A stretch of DNA of 64,000 nt, from positions 374,371,392 through 374,435,391 of the forward strand of contig NC_081415.1 of NCBI RefSeq assembly GCF_030272615.1, written 5' to 3'. This stretch comes from Cryptomeria japonica. Taxonomy: Eukaryota > Streptophyta > Pinopsida > Cupressales > Cupressaceae. The notes beneath the pieces were generated by a model. The model was not told the DNA's origin. It saw only the letters and a list, made by a program, of their open reading frames with translations, and did no database searches. Shown here piece by piece: positions 10,469 through 22,965 of the stretch. Numbering within the stretch: the stretch's first letter is position 1; each line of letters opens with the position of its first letter. The position numbers were made by a program, and so were the translations under genes.

Positions 10469-11636
10469 TGTTGGCATTTTTGTTGATTATGTTGTGATTG
10501 TCATTGATGGACACACACTTGTATTGAGATCCCCTTTATATGTATGAGCTCATGCTCAACCGGTATTTGTTCCAACTGGTATGTTGTATACTAGTCTCTA
10601 GACTAGTGATTTTGTAGAATGTGTTTCCCGATCTGAAGTGGCATGTCAACCCCAAGCGGTTCGTAGATCACAAGAGGTACGAGGGAGAAAAGTGGCACAA
10701 CACATTCTTACCAATCTTCATTTTTGTCAAACCGGCAACCGGTATTTTGTATGAACCGGTAATACTCTATGATGAGTTACCAACTAGCAGTTTGTGATGA
10801 GTTACCAATCTATCGATTGTTTGATGGTGCCGACACATTGATGGTGCTTTTTGTGTCATGTTACTGAGTATGTCTAGATTCATTGAACCTAGGAAATTGT
10901 AATGTAATCCTATTGGAACAACATCAAATCAGATTCCTTTAAAAGGACATCATGTCTAGGGTTTTAAGTTGTTGCTAAAAGGATTAATGTTGAGCTAGGG
11001 TTTAAGGTGGAAGTGGAGAACGATCTTATCTGAGAAGATCAAGTAGTAACTGTGAGAGAGAGAGAGAGAGAGAAGATTGAAGTAATGCTAGAATGCATTA
11101 GTTGTGAGCAATATTGGATCTAACCAAGAAGTTTGTGCTATTAGATAGATCAAACATTTGTTGATTACTCACATCTTTGACAAGTCTGTAGCCCTTAACC
11201 GGGTAGGCCTCAAAGCCTTTGTAAAATCCTCTAACAAGGTGGTTCACACATGTGAATCTAAAATCCTCTAACAAGGTAGTCTTTAATCAGACTTATCTCC
11301 TAACAGAGATTGAGATTCCTAATAGGATCTGTTTTGGTGAAGAACATTGTAAGACCTTAACTGGTCTGACCTTAACTAGTCTAGTTTCTATTCTGTAGAT
11401 AGTGACTTGTGAGTTCCATCTCACCGTGGTTTTTCCCAGTTGGGTTTCCACGTCAAATATGTTGTGTTATGGTTGCATTGCTTTTGTGGGTGAATGCTTT
11501 ATTCACATTTTGGCTTGCATGTGTGGTAACCGGTTTGACTATTAGACTGCTTTACCAGTTTATCTTCAGACTGTGTAAGTGTTTTAGTGTAGTAATTTTT
11601 GGCATACTAATTCACCCCACCTCTTAGTATTCATCA
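10469..11636 (+). mobile_element. Solo LTR 1 (copia-type) inside element A ORF1
   Basis: 1168 bp running from TGTTGGCATTTTTG to ATTCATCA, flanked by perfect 5-bp duplications AAAAC (10464-10468 and 11637-11641). It has the marks of the other copia-type LTRs here: TTGTCATTGATGG near the start, the stem-loop pair near 11411-11452 and TTCACCCCACCTCTTAG near the end. Repeated CCTCTAACAAGGT-like units occur at about 11220-11290. No internal region or second LTR is present, so the element was removed by LTR-LTR recombination. Confidence 0.93.
11053..11075. repeat. (GA)n microsatellite
   Basis: An uninterrupted GA run of about ten units inside solo LTR 1. Confidence 0.9.
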
Positions 11637-11641
11637 AAAAC

Positions 11642-11887
11642 TACATAATGAATGTGAAATACTATATTTATGGAAGATATGGACACCTATCTAATCAAGG
11701 CAAAACACAAACCGGTGTAGGATATGGAAAGGCTATTCAGAGGAATAATGTGACTTGTTATGCTTGTAACAAAATTAGACATATTGCCAAATTTTGTAGA
11801 AGCAAGACTTCACCGATAAATAATAAAGGATCTAGTTTGAAAGGCAAAGAAAAGGTAGATGAGGTAAAGCAAGAATTTTCAAAATGA
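11642..11887 (+). pseudogene. Element A ORF1, second part: zinc-knuckle tail
   Basis: Resumes immediately after the AAAAC duplication of solo LTR 1. It holds a decayed knuckle in which Cys residues are replaced (YYIYGRYGHLSNQ), then a nearly intact one, CYACNKIRHIAKFC, and a basic Lys-rich tail ending at the stop at 11885-11887. The aligned region of element B (27275-27500, minus) has the order CYACGKFGHMANQC then CYACNKVGHIAKFC. The A and B proteins are therefore collinear, with four knuckles originally. Confidence 0.8.
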
Positions 11888-12286
11888 TGGATTAGGAAAA
11901 GAGATTAGAATGTTGATGAAACTATCTCTATACCAGTAGAACAGAGTAATCCTCTATCTACAGGAGATTCTTCATCCAACTGAGAAATAACCCTTTGGAG
12001 GTATTGTAGTAAGTTGAAAATCATGCAAATTACCCTTGGTCGATGGTGAGAAGATAGATTTCTTCTTTATCAATAGATGTGTTAATTTTTCACTTAACCA
12101 ACAAGCATTTAATGTTGTTGGTGAGAGAAATGTCATTATAAATTAGCTAATTTCCCTCATTTTTGATTCACCAAGCATTCAAATTAGAAGAGAGCACAAA
12201 AACAGAGCGAAGACATTCAAGGCGAAGGTGCAGAGTGATTTCTTCAAGCATTCAGAATATTTTCAGGCAACTAAAGGTATTTTTCA
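11888..12286 (+). other. Element A spacer between ORF1 and ORF2
   Basis: About 400 bp without a coding frame between the ORF1 stop and the ORF2 start. The matching spacer of element B (26786-27274) is of similar size. How ORF2 would be expressed (second promoter, spliced RNA or re-initiation) is not evident. Confidence 0.5.
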
Positions 12287-15200
12287 ATGGCTTCTTCTTT
12301 TGCTCCCGAGTTTAATCAGAACCCTACTATTGTGGAAAATGTGAAACACCCTAGGCCCGTATTTAAAATAATTCCCAAAGTAGCTAAGCAAGATGACTCT
12401 ATAGGGGAATTTTCAAAAATTCCTAAAGGTGTAGCTTTTGCAGAAGACCCTAGGATTTATATACATTGCAATATAGAAGAACTAGGTTCTGAAGAATTGA
12501 TGAAAATGTATACTAAAGTTATTTGTGATGAAAATAGTGTTATTAAACCCGAACACAAAATCATAGAAACTCTAGGTTTTGTGGAGATACAAAACATTCC
12601 CCAATTTCCAAAGGAAGTAGCAAGAATTATTTTGAGTAGAGCACATGGATAATTCTTATGGTTGGATTTTGTCTGCAAAATAACCTGGCAAGCAATTAGG
12701 GCAGTAACTGGTTTACCCTCAACCGATAACAAACCTGATAAAACAAAGAAGATTCCTAACAACAAAGTGATAACCCTAACTGGAGCAATATCTGACAATA
12801 GATCACTGAGAGTGAATGATATCAAAGACATCAATGTAAGATTTGTAAGTATGGTACTAGGATACAAGACTACACATGCAAGTAGGCTAAATTCAGTTTC
12901 TATTCTTTGTCTTAATAGTACTTATGAGATGGTTAAGAACAATGCAATGATAGATGTGTGTGAATGGCTAAAAAATGAACTCATTGATAATTTGAAAAGA
13001 TTAAAGGAGATAAGAAAGGGACATTCCGCTTTGGAAATCTTTTGGTATGCTTGATGTTGTATTTCACTAAGGAAATCCCCGATATTGGAGCTAAAGACTT
13101 TGGATATGATATAATGGTAGGAAAACAATTACAGGAAGCTTTTACCGACAGGGGAACTAAAAAGGACAACAACATAATTGAATACTTCAAAACCTTCCAA
13201 GCTAAAATGAAAACTAGAGAAAGACTACCACAGAGTGTAGTGGACAAATATAACAAAGAAATCTGTTTTGTTATCAAGAAAGATGAGACATGGATGGAAG
13301 TTGTACTCCCTTGGACTGTATGGGTGACTGAAATGGGATACGAGGTAGATCTTAACATTCTTGAGACATATGCAAAGGCTTTACTAGATGCACCAAGAGA
13401 GCCAATGGAACAAGTTTTTGGTAGTGCCGAGATTATTGAAAGTGATGTAAAAACATTGAAGCAAAGAAAGAAAAGAGAAAAATTTATTAGAGATGCTTCT
13501 AAGAAAGTTAAGGAAATCAAGGAAAATGTAATGAACATTAGTGGCATATCGGCTAGTGAGCTTGAAGGACTTCAATCAGAGGTACACATTTCACCGGTTG
13601 GCACATCTTCTGGAGCTGACAGTGACAAGGCAACTGAGTTTAAAAGAGTTGAAAGGAGGAAGAGAAAACCTTCACTGGTACTCTCTCCTTCACCTAAGAG
13701 AACAAGGACTTTGAGGAAGAAACAATAGTCAGTAAGGGGACCACCAAAGAAACTGACACCAAAGAAGAAACAATAACCCATTACCCCTTCTTTGAATGAT
13801 TTATTGAATGAGATAACTAATTATGGAAATTTGGCTAATGTACACCAACTGTATAACAAATTTAATGATTCTGATAGGGAAAGCATTGAGAACAGTATAA
13901 TGTTACATCTGGACATATGCAAAAAGGTTTTAATTAAAGTTGTGGATGACTTACCCAATGAATTGTATAGGATATTGGAAGCAAAAAGGATTACAGTGAT
14001 GGAATTAGATAAGAAACTGAAAGTTAAAAAACTTCTAGTTGTACATCCTATAAATTCAAAAGAGAAAATTGATGAATAAATTTATGAGGCTAATCGATCT
14101 ATTTTTGCCAGTGGACACCGACAAGTAATTTTAATGGCAGGAAGAGTAAAAGAGATTGTAGATGAGACTGTTGATAACTGAGATATATTTTTTGTGGAGA
14201 AGGAAAAACAAGAGGAAATGAACCGACCAATGAAGACATTTAAAGTATATCAAAAGGATAAGGACAAGGGAAAAAGAAAAATTGGTGGTATTCCAAACAT
14301 CAAGATCACTGACAATTTACCGCCACCTTTCGATACTGCATCAATACATACAGATGATCCACCGGTTATTGACACTGAAGGTGTTACACATGATGACACA
14401 AATCCTAAATCTAAGATACTCTTCACCATGAATGTGGATACCCAAGAAGTAAATATTGTTGTAGATAAGGACAGTGCAGAGGTTAAGGAAGACAATTTTG
14501 ACAATGGCAACTTGGCTGAGAAACCAGTAGAGACTGTTGAGGTTGAGATCCCAACCCAAATAGAGGAACCATTAGAAATGAGTTACTGATAGTTGAACTT
14601 ACTGATAAACCTATTGAGGCAGAGGTACATACTAAGGCAGAGAAATAGGCAATCACTATGACATCAAAGTAGTCTGAGAAATCCTTGCTAGTTGAGATGC
14701 AAACATAGACTGATCCTCCGGAGGTAAACACAAGTAAAATGGTTACAACTGATGGAAGCGCAGAGGTAATAAAGGCAATTGGTCAGACATCTGACACATC
14801 AGCAAGTGAATTTAGACCTACTAATGTTACAGAGGTACTTTTGGATTCAATAAAAAAGATAATGGATTGCAATGCTTTGGCCTACAAGGAAATTGATAAC
14901 ACTGTACCAATTCTTAAATTGATTGCACCAAAATGTAACATAGATCACATTAAGGATTCTTTAGGTAAATTGGACACATTGTCCAAATTTATTGCTGACA
15001 ATGTAATAATGATTGATAAAGTGAATGAGGATATAATAAAGGAGAGAGTTGAAAAAAAGGACAAATTCTTTGATGATACCATAAAGAAGTGCATTGAACA
15101 CCTGAATACATTATTACCGGCACTGAACTCTACTATTTTGGAGTACAAAGAGCTATACAAGGAAACATTGAAACCTCACCTTCTGACAGCGGACATAGAC

Positions 15201-15596
15201 AAGGAGATCAATAAAATACAGAAATAAATTGATGACATAGCTGATAACATAATTGGTTCATCTGGTCACATATTAGTTCTTGAGCAAGAGATGGCAGGTT
15301 TTGAGGAAAAATTAGAGAAACTTGAGAAAGAAAAGACAAGGATAAGGTCTAATGCCAAAGAGCTTAAAGATAAACTTGGTCCTAACTTGGAAAATCTTAT
15401 TTCTCAGAGAATAGAAATAACAAAGGCATTACTTCAGGGAGAACGATCACCAAAAGATCACATGCATCATCTCACTAGCACGATCCAATAGATTGGGGCA
15501 ACCTTGAATGACAACAATAGGTTTATGCAGAGTCTAAAGTTGGTTTTAGCAGATATCTTTCAGATTGTAACCAACCGGTTACAAACTTTGAGGTGA
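12287..15596 (+). pseudogene. Element A ORF2: large protein of unknown function replacing pol
   Basis: Not recognised. The ATG at 12287 matches the start of the element B counterpart, and the product would be about 1,100 residues with stops and frameshifts near 12650, 13050, 13730, 14080, 14590, 15225 and 15490. From the start: an N-terminal globular region (12287-13400) with KIPKGVAFAEDPRIYIH, IPQFPKEVARIILSRAHG, ITWQAIRAVTGLPS and GAISDNRSLRVNDIKD; then MGYEVDLNILETYAKALLDAP. A basic, nuclear-signal-like stretch follows (RRKRKPSLVLSPSPKRTRT, about 13650-13715), then a helical segment (13790-14160), an acidic low-complexity part and a C-terminal coiled coil (14900-15590). There is no DDE, YVDD or protease motif. 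Element B ORF2 aligns along its whole length. It may be a DNA- or RNA-binding accessory protein, but this is a guess. Confidence 0.75.
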
Positions 15597-15783
15597 AATT
15601 TTTGTACTCATTTGACAATTTTTGACAACCTTTGTCATTGATGTCAAAGGGGGATTAGTGGAGAGAAAAATGCTTATTTAGAGGAGATCATTTGCTTAGG
15701 GGGAGCAAATATTTTTGGAAACTTTTTGGACTTCATTTTTTGGAACAGTTTTTGGGTTTTTCTCATGAGTGTTGCCATCAATG
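15597..15783 (+). other. Element A 3' non-coding segment with extra polypurine tracts
   Basis: Contains GTCATTGATGTCAAAGGGGGATTAG (about 15633-15657) and GCTTAGGGGGAGCAAA (about 15696), extra tracts upstream of the functional one. Serial polypurine tracts of this kind are described for Sireviruses. The segment ends with GTTGCCATCAATG, cut there by solo LTR 2; the downstream partner CCAAAGGGGAAG lies at 17947. Confidence 0.6.
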
Positions 15784-17941
15784 TGTCGTGCCCAAACTTT
15801 TGGGCAAAAATGAAACAACAATTTTTATTTTTTTTAAACAACATGAACTCACAACATATCCTACATTATAATAACTTCATTAGAGTTTTTTCTTATCTAG
15901 GATGTAAATAAAATTGTTAACTAAGGTTGGGTTAATTAACCAACTCGAACGAGAGACTTTATTTGGTGGAGATTAATTAGTGTCATGGATTAGTTAGCTA
16001 GTTCAATTATGCTAATTAAATATGAGGGTTAATTGGTTATCTTAATGTATTAAATCATTCCTGACCATTTAATGACAATGCTATTAATTAATTGATGCAC
16101 ACGCAAATTTATTATTTAAATCCAACCGATAAGGGTTCAAATTCCTATAATGCCATTTGCCCACTAAATCTGATATTAAGCTAAAGCCAATTTTAATTTC
16201 CCTAAACCCTTAATTTTGATGATTTAATTAATCCGGCCAATATTTGCCTTAAGGACTAGGATTCCAAAGAAAATAATTAATAGTCTTCAATTATAAATTT
16301 GCTTCCAGTTTTTACTTTAATGACCATATACATTCGAGTATTTTTAATAACTGCAAAAATATCCCTAGCTTAATCATTTAAATCAACTATGACATTAATT
16401 CCTCCATTTTAAATTTTAAGAGAAAAGGCTACACAAAAATTTAATTCTCTAAACAAATTAATAAATTTCTTTCTTTAAATAACTCTTATGACTAAAGTCA
16501 TGTGGGGGAAATTTTTCTTCAAAATTGTAAGGCATTACCCCCCCCTTTTGGTTTATTTTAATTTTAATTCAAATTTTAAATTTTAAACCCTAAATAGGGT
16601 TGAGTAAATTTTCCTTATAACTGATTTTTAAATTCGCTTTAAAAATCTCTTATTCTTAAAATGCTAACCCTAAAACTGGTTTTCCTCCAAAAAAATTTCT
16701 CCAAAAAAAAATCTCCAAGGATGGAGAGTGGGTGATTAGCTCACTAAGATTCCATTCCTAGTGTAAGAAGGCCTCTCTCACTCCTTCCAACCTCTTTGAT
16801 AGAGTGAGGGATCCCCCATTGGATTGGTCTTCCCTAGGTCTTACACACTCCCTAACCTAGGTACCTAGAGAAGGGAAATGGAATGGGGAAGAGGGATTAC
16901 TCCCATCAAGAAGGTTATCCTACCAAGGATGGCACTCCTATAGATGGAATTCGTCCATCTTGGGAAAACCACATTTTTGGGTGGTTAAACAAGTCCTAAG
17001 GGAAGGACACATGGCCAATTTTGGCCTTCACCCATAGGTACCCCATGAGGCCTAATAGAAATGCTCTAAAATTGACTCTAGGAGTTGATTTGACCCTCAG
17101 AAAGTCCACCTAAAGTTAACCTATAGGTCAACTCTGAGTTGATCCTCCTTGTGGCTCACTAACCTAGATTTCTTGGTTCCTTCAAGGATAATTAGGAGAT
17201 ATAATAATTAACAAAAAATAAAACTCTCCAAAAAAGGTGACATAACAAATTGCCAACACAACATACTACATAGGTGTCAAGTGACACTACAAAATAATTC
17301 CACATCATAATACACACGTGGCAATTGTCCCTTAAACGATTTAAACAATTCAATAAATACAATTTACACTCATGCAACATTTTACATTTACGAATAAAAT
17401 ACAATACATATGGGGTGTTGCCTCTCCAAATAGACAACCCCTAGTTTTACGAACGCACATAGGCCTAGGCTTGATTCTCCATAATATTTCCATGGTCACA
17501 TGGATAATTTCCTGCACATCTCAATTTAAGCATTAGTACTTCCCAATAGCCTCATATAATATAAAACACATAATTAGAATACAATACATTCATTCTGCAT
17601 AGACTTGTCATTATAAAATACAATTTGTCACAAATCAAAGCAATTCATCATAATCCTCAAAATTTGATCCATTTACAAGATATGCAAACATATTTCTAGC
17701 ATTATAACAAATCCTGAAATTCAGATAATAACATACATCATCACAATGTTACCCTAATCTAGAATCATATAATATTCTATAACCACAAGGCATAGAAATG
17801 AAGCATCAATATATATCAATATTACCAAAATCGTGGGACCATATAAAGTTCTATATCCATAGTGTGTCAAAACTAGCATCCATAATAGTTCCAATATGAA
17901 AATAATTGAAGAGATAGGATGGGTCGGGGTAGGGCCTCACA
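15784..17941 (+). mobile_element. Solo LTR 2 (gypsy-type ends) next to the element A PPT
   Basis: 2158 bp from TGTCGTGCCCAAACTTTTGG to GTAGGGCCTCACA, flanked by perfect duplications CAATG (15779-15783 and 17942-17946). Joining the flanks restores the GCCATCAATGCCAAAGGGG motif that precedes the LTR in the other copia-type elements, which confirms the insertion. The TGTCGTGCCC start and GGGCCTCACA end form a longer imperfect terminal inverted repeat. No coding frame or second LTR copy is seen inside, so a solo LTR is the simplest reading. Confidence 0.88.
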
Positions 17942-17948
17942 CAATGCC

Positions 17949-17959
17949 AAAGGGGAAGA
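17949..17959 (+). promoter_or_regulatory. Element A polypurine tract
   Basis: AAAGGGGAAGA followed by one T and then the LTR start TGTTGGC. This is the same arrangement as in elements B, C and E (AAAGGGGGAGA, T, TGTTGG). Confidence 0.85.
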
Positions 17960-17960
17960 T

Positions 17961-18789
17961 TGTTGGCATTCTACACTCTTATGAGAATAGTTGATGTTGT
18001 CATTGATGGAAACCAACTAGAAACCAACTAACAATCATCTGGTAACCCACGAGCAGTTACCGGCACCGACAATAGACTTCTACATACACTGGTAGGCACT
18101 TCACCGGCAGCGGCAAAAATGCATACCTGCACTCAAGCTGACATGGAATAAACTTTGTTTATTGTTTTATATTGTAATTATCTTTTGTAAAAGCCGACAT
18201 GGAATATTGTAAAAGACTCATATATATATGTGTGAGATCTTATAAGTCATTTGGATATATGAGATGAGAAGATATAGAGATGATAAGAAAGAGAGAATAG
18301 ATGATATTTTTGTATAAGGTGATATAGTTGATAGCGAAGGTTTTTGGTAATAAACTAAGCTTAAACCGATACTGGACCTGGAATAGTTGATGTTGATCTG
18401 AAGTAGTACATTGTATTGGATTTTGATAATCCATTTTGTAAATCAGTGAGACTTCAGTTTTGTATTTGAGCAGTGAGCTCTAGGCTGCTAGCCTTCCTGC
18501 ATGTACAAACCCCTCATTATAATATTTATTCATTGGCCAGTGAGTGAATATTGTGGGTCACAAATCCCACTGAGGTTTTTCCCACACCAAGTTTCCTCAT
18601 TAAATATCTTGTGTTATGGTGTTTTCTCTATGTTGTCTCTTTTATTCTTATTTTCTGCATTAATTCTTATTTACCGGTACACTATTTTGGGATACAAAGT
18701 TCTTAATAAGTTTAAATATTCTGCTAACCGATTAGACATTGATTCACCCCCCCCTCTCAGTGTCTTTGGGACTATCATTGATCATAACA
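17961..18789 (+). repeat. Element A 3' LTR
   Basis: 829 bp, starts TGTTGGCATTC and ends CATAACA, followed by GAGGG. It matches the 5' LTR with scattered substitutions; the stem-loop at 18571-18599 is partly broken here (CCCACACCAAG instead of CCCACACTGGG). Confidence 0.92.
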
Positions 18790-19559
18790 GAGGGTAGTAT
18801 GGAGTGGAAAAGTGATGGTTAATATGAACGCGGTTAGAAAGTTCATGAATAGCTTGGTTCTTGAAATGACGCCCATTATCTGTGGCAATGGAAAGGGGAA
18901 CACTGTAGCGGTAGATAATGTATTTAAGGATGAATCTAGCAATCCATTTTCTAGTGAATTGGGTGAGGAGGAATGACTTCAATCCATTTTGTGAAATATT
19001 CTATGATAGTGATAATGAATTTATGGTCATTGGAAGAAAGAGGGTGAATCTTGCTTATGAGATCGAGTCCCCACTAACAAAAGGGCCAAGGAGTCACGAT
19101 CGGTTGAAGTTCTTGAGCTAGTGCATGAATGAGGTCTCCATGAATCTGACATTGCTTACATTTCTTGACAAACTGATATGAGTCTTTTTCCATAGTGGGC
19201 CAGTAGTATCTAGTCCTGATAAGTTTCTTGGTTAAGGTCAAACCACTAGAATGGGCACCACATATACCTTCATAAACCTCTCATAATAAAATCTAAGCTT
19301 CAACACTTTTTAAACATATAAGAAGAGTTCCATCTAGACCTTTATGGTAAAGGGTATCGGCTAAAATAACATAGCGAGAAGATTGGTGAATGAAAGTATG
19401 ACATTGATTATTGGAAAGGTCAGGGGGAAGATTATTGTTGTGAAGATATGTAAAAATGTCACTGTACCAAGGGGAATCAGGACCAACGACACATATCATC
19501 TTGGCAAAAGTGATCTCATATGAGGGAATCAAAAGGTTATCCACCAAGAACTCATAGCG
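18790..19559 (-). pseudogene. G1 integrase, N-terminal and core part (split by element A)
   Basis: On the minus strand it shows a zinc-binding region with GAHSSGLTLTKKLIRTRYYW and CKQCQIHGD (HHCC type, about 19250-19130). The catalytic core follows with GLDLISKIHP (first Asp), FTKWIEVIP, SIATDNGRHF (second Asp) and a STPYY motif that ends at the insertion point. Several stops occur (for example near 19290) and the open pieces lie in different frames. The third catalytic residue is on the other side of element A. Integrase would insert the cDNA into host DNA. Confidence 0.85.
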
Positions 19560-19965
19560 GGTTTCATTATGTGGTAGATAAATTATTGAAGAAATAGTAA
19601 CCATGGCATCTGCAGCTTGATTGTTTTCTCTTGAAATCTGCTCAAAGATTATCTTTGTGAAGTATTATTTGAAGTCATCTACCATTTTTTTACAAGGCAA
19701 TAATTTTTTATCTTTTGTCTAGTAGTCATCATTTGTTTGATGAATTACAAGTTGAGAGTCCCCAAAAACATGAAGTTCCTAGATATTCCATTGAACTGCA
19801 ATTCATAAACCCGTTGTTAATGCCTCATACTTTGCTATGTTATTGGTGTAAGGAAATGAAAACCAATAGGATTTAGGAATGGAATCCGCTTGAGGTGTGA
19901 TAAAGAGGATGCCAACTCCTATGTCATGCTACGTGTATGAACCATCAAAGTATAATTGCCAAGGC
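19560..19965 (-). pseudogene. G1 second RNase H (archaeal-type, aRNH)
   Basis: Minus-strand translation shows WQLYFDGSYT (catalytic Asp of an RNase H fold), GVGILFITP, IPKSYWFSFPYTNN, AKYEALTTGL, FGDSQLVIHQ and, further on, NNQAADAM. This order is that of the additional archaeal-type RNase H known in Tat-lineage Ty3 elements, between the normal RNase H and integrase. In-frame stops are present. It is the main evidence for the lineage call of G1. Confidence 0.8.
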
Positions 19966-20594
19966 TTTGTGTGTGTCATTGTCAGAATGGATTCATTTGG
20001 AAACTCTGAAGTCATAGGAGTGTGATCAATCATGAGTGCATCTGCCAATTGATCTACAATAACTTGTCCTTTGATTTCTTTTCTATCAACATATTCAATG
20101 TTAAATTCAATCAAAATTATAACCCATTTAGCCAATCTGCCAGTGAGTGTTGCCTTATTGAGAAGATATTTTAGTGGATCTATCCTTGCAACGAGATTAA
20201 TTTTATGAGTTAACATGTAATGTCATAATTTTTGTGAGGAAAAAACCACATAAAGACATGCATGATCAATCAGTGTGTAGTTAAGCTCATAGCCAACCAA
20301 AGTATGACTAATGTAATATACTGCTCTTTCTTTGCCTTCATTCTCCTATTGTGCCAAGAGTACCCCTAGTGTTGTTTGTGTAGCTTATATGTAGAGTAAT
20401 AGGGGTTTTCCTAGAATTGGCAGCATCAAAACTAGTGGGTTAAGGAGATAATCTTTGAGTATCTAAAAAGCCTCTTGACATTTATCATCTTACTTGAATT
20501 TGATATTTTTATGGAGTATATGTTGAGAAGGATGATATTTATCTACAAGTTGAGGAATGAATCTTTGTATAGACTGGAGTCTTCCCTATAAAGA
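19966..20594 (-). pseudogene. G1 RNase H (retroviral-type domain)
   Basis: Recognisable pieces on the minus strand are LLLYI-ATQTTLGVLLAQ, ERAVYYISHTLVGYELNYT and, in the open frame 19929-20216, RIDPLKYLLNKATLTGRLAKW with EFNIEYV...IKGQVIVDQLAD. This is the usual end of the gypsy RT/RNase H unit. The first catalytic Asp position reads I-stop, so the domain is inactive in this copy. Confidence 0.78.
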
Positions 20595-21359
20595 CTAAAG
20601 TTGACTGATATTATTTAGTGGTGGCATTTCTAATATAGCTCTGACTTTTGTTGGATTGGCTTTAATCCCTCTCTTTGAGACAATGTATCCAAGGAGCTTC
20701 CCAAAGATTACTCCAAAGACACACTTCTTAGGATTTAATCTAACTTTATATTTTTCTAACCAATCAAAGATCACTGAAAGGATGTCCAAATGTGTTTCTC
20801 TTTCTAATGATTTACCTAGGAGGTCATCAACATAATCTTCCATGGTAACATGCATAAGATCATGAAAGATGGTAATCATAGATCTTTGGTATGTAGCACC
20901 TGCATTCTTTAGTCCGAAGGGTATGAGAGTCTAGCAGGAAGTTCCCCAAGGACATGTGAATGTTATTTTGTGTTGATCCTTAGGTGCTATTTTTATCTGG
21001 TTGTAGCCAAAAAATCCATCCATTAAAGATAACATTCCATGATTAGCTATAAGATCCACTATCAAGTCAATATTTGGAAATGAAAATTCATATTTAGGGG
21101 AAGCTTTGTTGATGTCTCTGAAATCCATACATATTTTGATGTTGTGATCTGGCTTGCTAACAGATACTAAGTTAGAGATCCACTTGGGGTAATCAATTGG
21201 TCTTATGAATCCAACACCCAATAGTTTCTCAAGTTCTACCTTTACTAATAATGCCACTTGCAGATGCATTTTCCTCAATTTATGTTTCATTGGCTTTGCT
21301 CCTGGTGTAACTGTCAAATGGTGCATAACTAGATCAAGATCTAAGCCAGGCATATCCAC
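20595..21359 (-). pseudogene. G1 reverse transcriptase
   Basis: Two open pieces (20931-21359 and 20595-20879) make up the RT. The first has the lead-in MPGLDLDLVMHHLTVTPGAK, the primer grip region VELEKLLGVGFIRPIDYPKW, then KICMDFRDINKASPKYEF and LSLMDGFFGYNQIKI (catalytic Asp in LMDGF). The second has the catalytic MEDYVDDLLGKS followed by HLDILSVIFDWLEKYKVRLNPKKCVFG. A stop lies between them at about 20930. Motif set and order are typical of Ty3/gypsy; the lead-in wording is Tat-like. Confidence 0.9.
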
Positions 21360-22965
21360 ATATGACCATGCAAAATTAATTTGTCATTCTATGAAGAAAC
21401 TTGTGAATTTTGGTCTTTGTTTTTCTATCAGGGACAGTGCTAAGAATATGTTGTGCGGAATCTCTTATGTGCCAATGTTTGTCTTGATAGTTTCCTCCAC
21501 CAACATGGATGATTTTTTTTCATATGATGTCATTAGGAGAATTTCAAGCCTTCCATCTTCGAGTACCTCAGAGAGGTTTTCACCTTCAGATGCATCTTTT
21601 CTTTTTACTTTTTTAAGTTAGACAATGCCACAGTGTGGTTTTCACCATAAGACCCATGATTTGTTTTTATTTTTATATTTTTATGACTAGAAGGCCCAAC
21701 ACCCTCACTGAAGCATGCCACACTCCTGAGCTCTATAGTGTACCCCTCTTTATGGTCCCCAAGTAGAAGATAATCTCATATGCCCAATTAGTCTATGAAA
21801 GAATCATCATTTTAAAATGTGTCTAGTTGTAAAGATCCTTTTTGGTCCCAATCAATGAGTTGTGGGTTAACAAGTGGAAGACCATTGATTTTTTAAAAGT
21901 TAGTGGGAGTGAGAGTAAAGACACAATTGTCTTTAGGTATGTCAAGTTAATCATCGAGGTAATCGCTAGCACTCTCCTTATCTATCTCAATCATAAAAGA
22001 ATCCAATTTGACATCACTAGAAGTGCACTCAGCAAAGGGAGTCTTTACTCTACATGATTTCAACCTAGAACATAGAAACAAAGACTATTTGAGATCCTCA
22101 TAAGTTTTTCCTTTATCATTTTATTCTTGTGATGTAGACTCTAGAGTAGTTTGATCAGCCTTGAATTTTCTATTGAAATCTTCTTCCTCTGTGGGTTCAC
22201 CTTGTTCTCCAAATGTTTCAGTGAGCTCATAATCACTAGATGATTTATTTGAACCCCATTCCCATTCATTATAATTGGTGGAATAGTGTTTCTTTTGTTG
22301 ATAATTAGAGTCTATGATTTGCAATGCTCCTTTAGATTTGTGAGTACCTAATCTAAAAGGTATGAAACCAAGTCCTTTGGAGCAATGATTGTTGAATGCC
22401 AATTCTAGTTGCAAAGGTTGAGTGATACCTTCTTTTCTTAAGACAAGAGGGCTCTTACCATCATATCCAAATTTTTACAAGAACTTGAATCCTTTACCAT
22501 ACTTTTCACATGGTATCTTGATGTGATCTTGTGTATCCACTTTGGGTTATTTATAAAGTATTTTATAGAAGTCTTCTTCTTCCATCTCACCCCACTTTTC
22601 GAATATAGTAGGATCGCATTTTAGTGTAATGATATATACCTTTTTAGAAGGATGTGGTCATCCATACTCTTTTGGAGAATCCATTACTTGTCTTAGGTAC
22701 ATAGTTTGATTTAGAGTGTACTTGCCCATGCCTTTGTCTTGATATTTCCCTTTAATCTCACCTTTTTTTGACATTGAAGGTTTTAATGATTCAGGATCAA
22801 CATATGTGGATGATGGAGTTGCTTCTCTATTGATTGGTATTATTGTTTCTAGTTTTGTTCACAGGTTATTGCAATATATGAATGGATTTGGATCGCCATT
22901 AATAGTCACTTCAACTCCATTGTGTGCGAACTTGATACAATGATGATATTTAGAAGGAAAAAGTC
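21360..22965 (-). pseudogene. G1 pol linker between protease and RT
   Basis: Minus-strand translation stays coding-like but interrupted. Pieces include GDPNPFIYCNNL, DPTIFEKWGEMEEEDFYKILYK, CEKYGKGFKFL and, in the longest open frame (22121-22414), LAFNNHCSKGLGFIPFRLG followed by an acidic region with EQGEPTEEEDFNRKF. A linker of this sort between protease and RT occurs in Tat-type polyproteins and has no assigned activity. Plus-strand open frames here (21205-21621) are shadows. Confidence 0.6.

Larger units (their letters stand above)
8797..18789 (+). mobile_element. Element A: copia-type LTR element with no pol, carrying ORF1 and a ~1,100-codon ORF2
   Basis: Bounded by LTRs of 830 and 829 bp. 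Flanking 5-bp duplications are GTGGG (8792-8796) and GAGGG (18790-18794), one mismatch. The 5' LTR is followed by a perfect initiator tRNA-Met primer-binding site; the 3' LTR is preceded by CCAAAGGGGAAGAT. Without the two solo LTRs it is about 6.66 kb. The interior has a coiled-coil/zinc-knuckle ORF1 and a long ORF2. I find no protease, integrase, RT or RNase H, so it must have been moved by a partner. The GLGF motif after the coiled coil and the repeated AAAGGGGGA tracts near the 3' end resemble Sirevirus-type copia elements (inference). Element B at 23278-29262 is a diverged relative. Confidence 0.9.

Noticed and set aside
12457..13547. Minus-strand ORFs of 136 and 188 codons
   Set aside because: Shadows of element A ORF2 on the plus strand, which is supported by alignment to element B ORF2.
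15784..17941. A complete small non-autonomous element (TRIM) instead of a solo LTR
   Set aside because: No second copy of the terminal sequence, primer site or purine tract was found inside, so a solo LTR is simpler.
21205..21621. 138-codon plus-strand ORF
   Set aside because: Antisense shadow of the G1 RT and linker, which are recognised on the minus strand.
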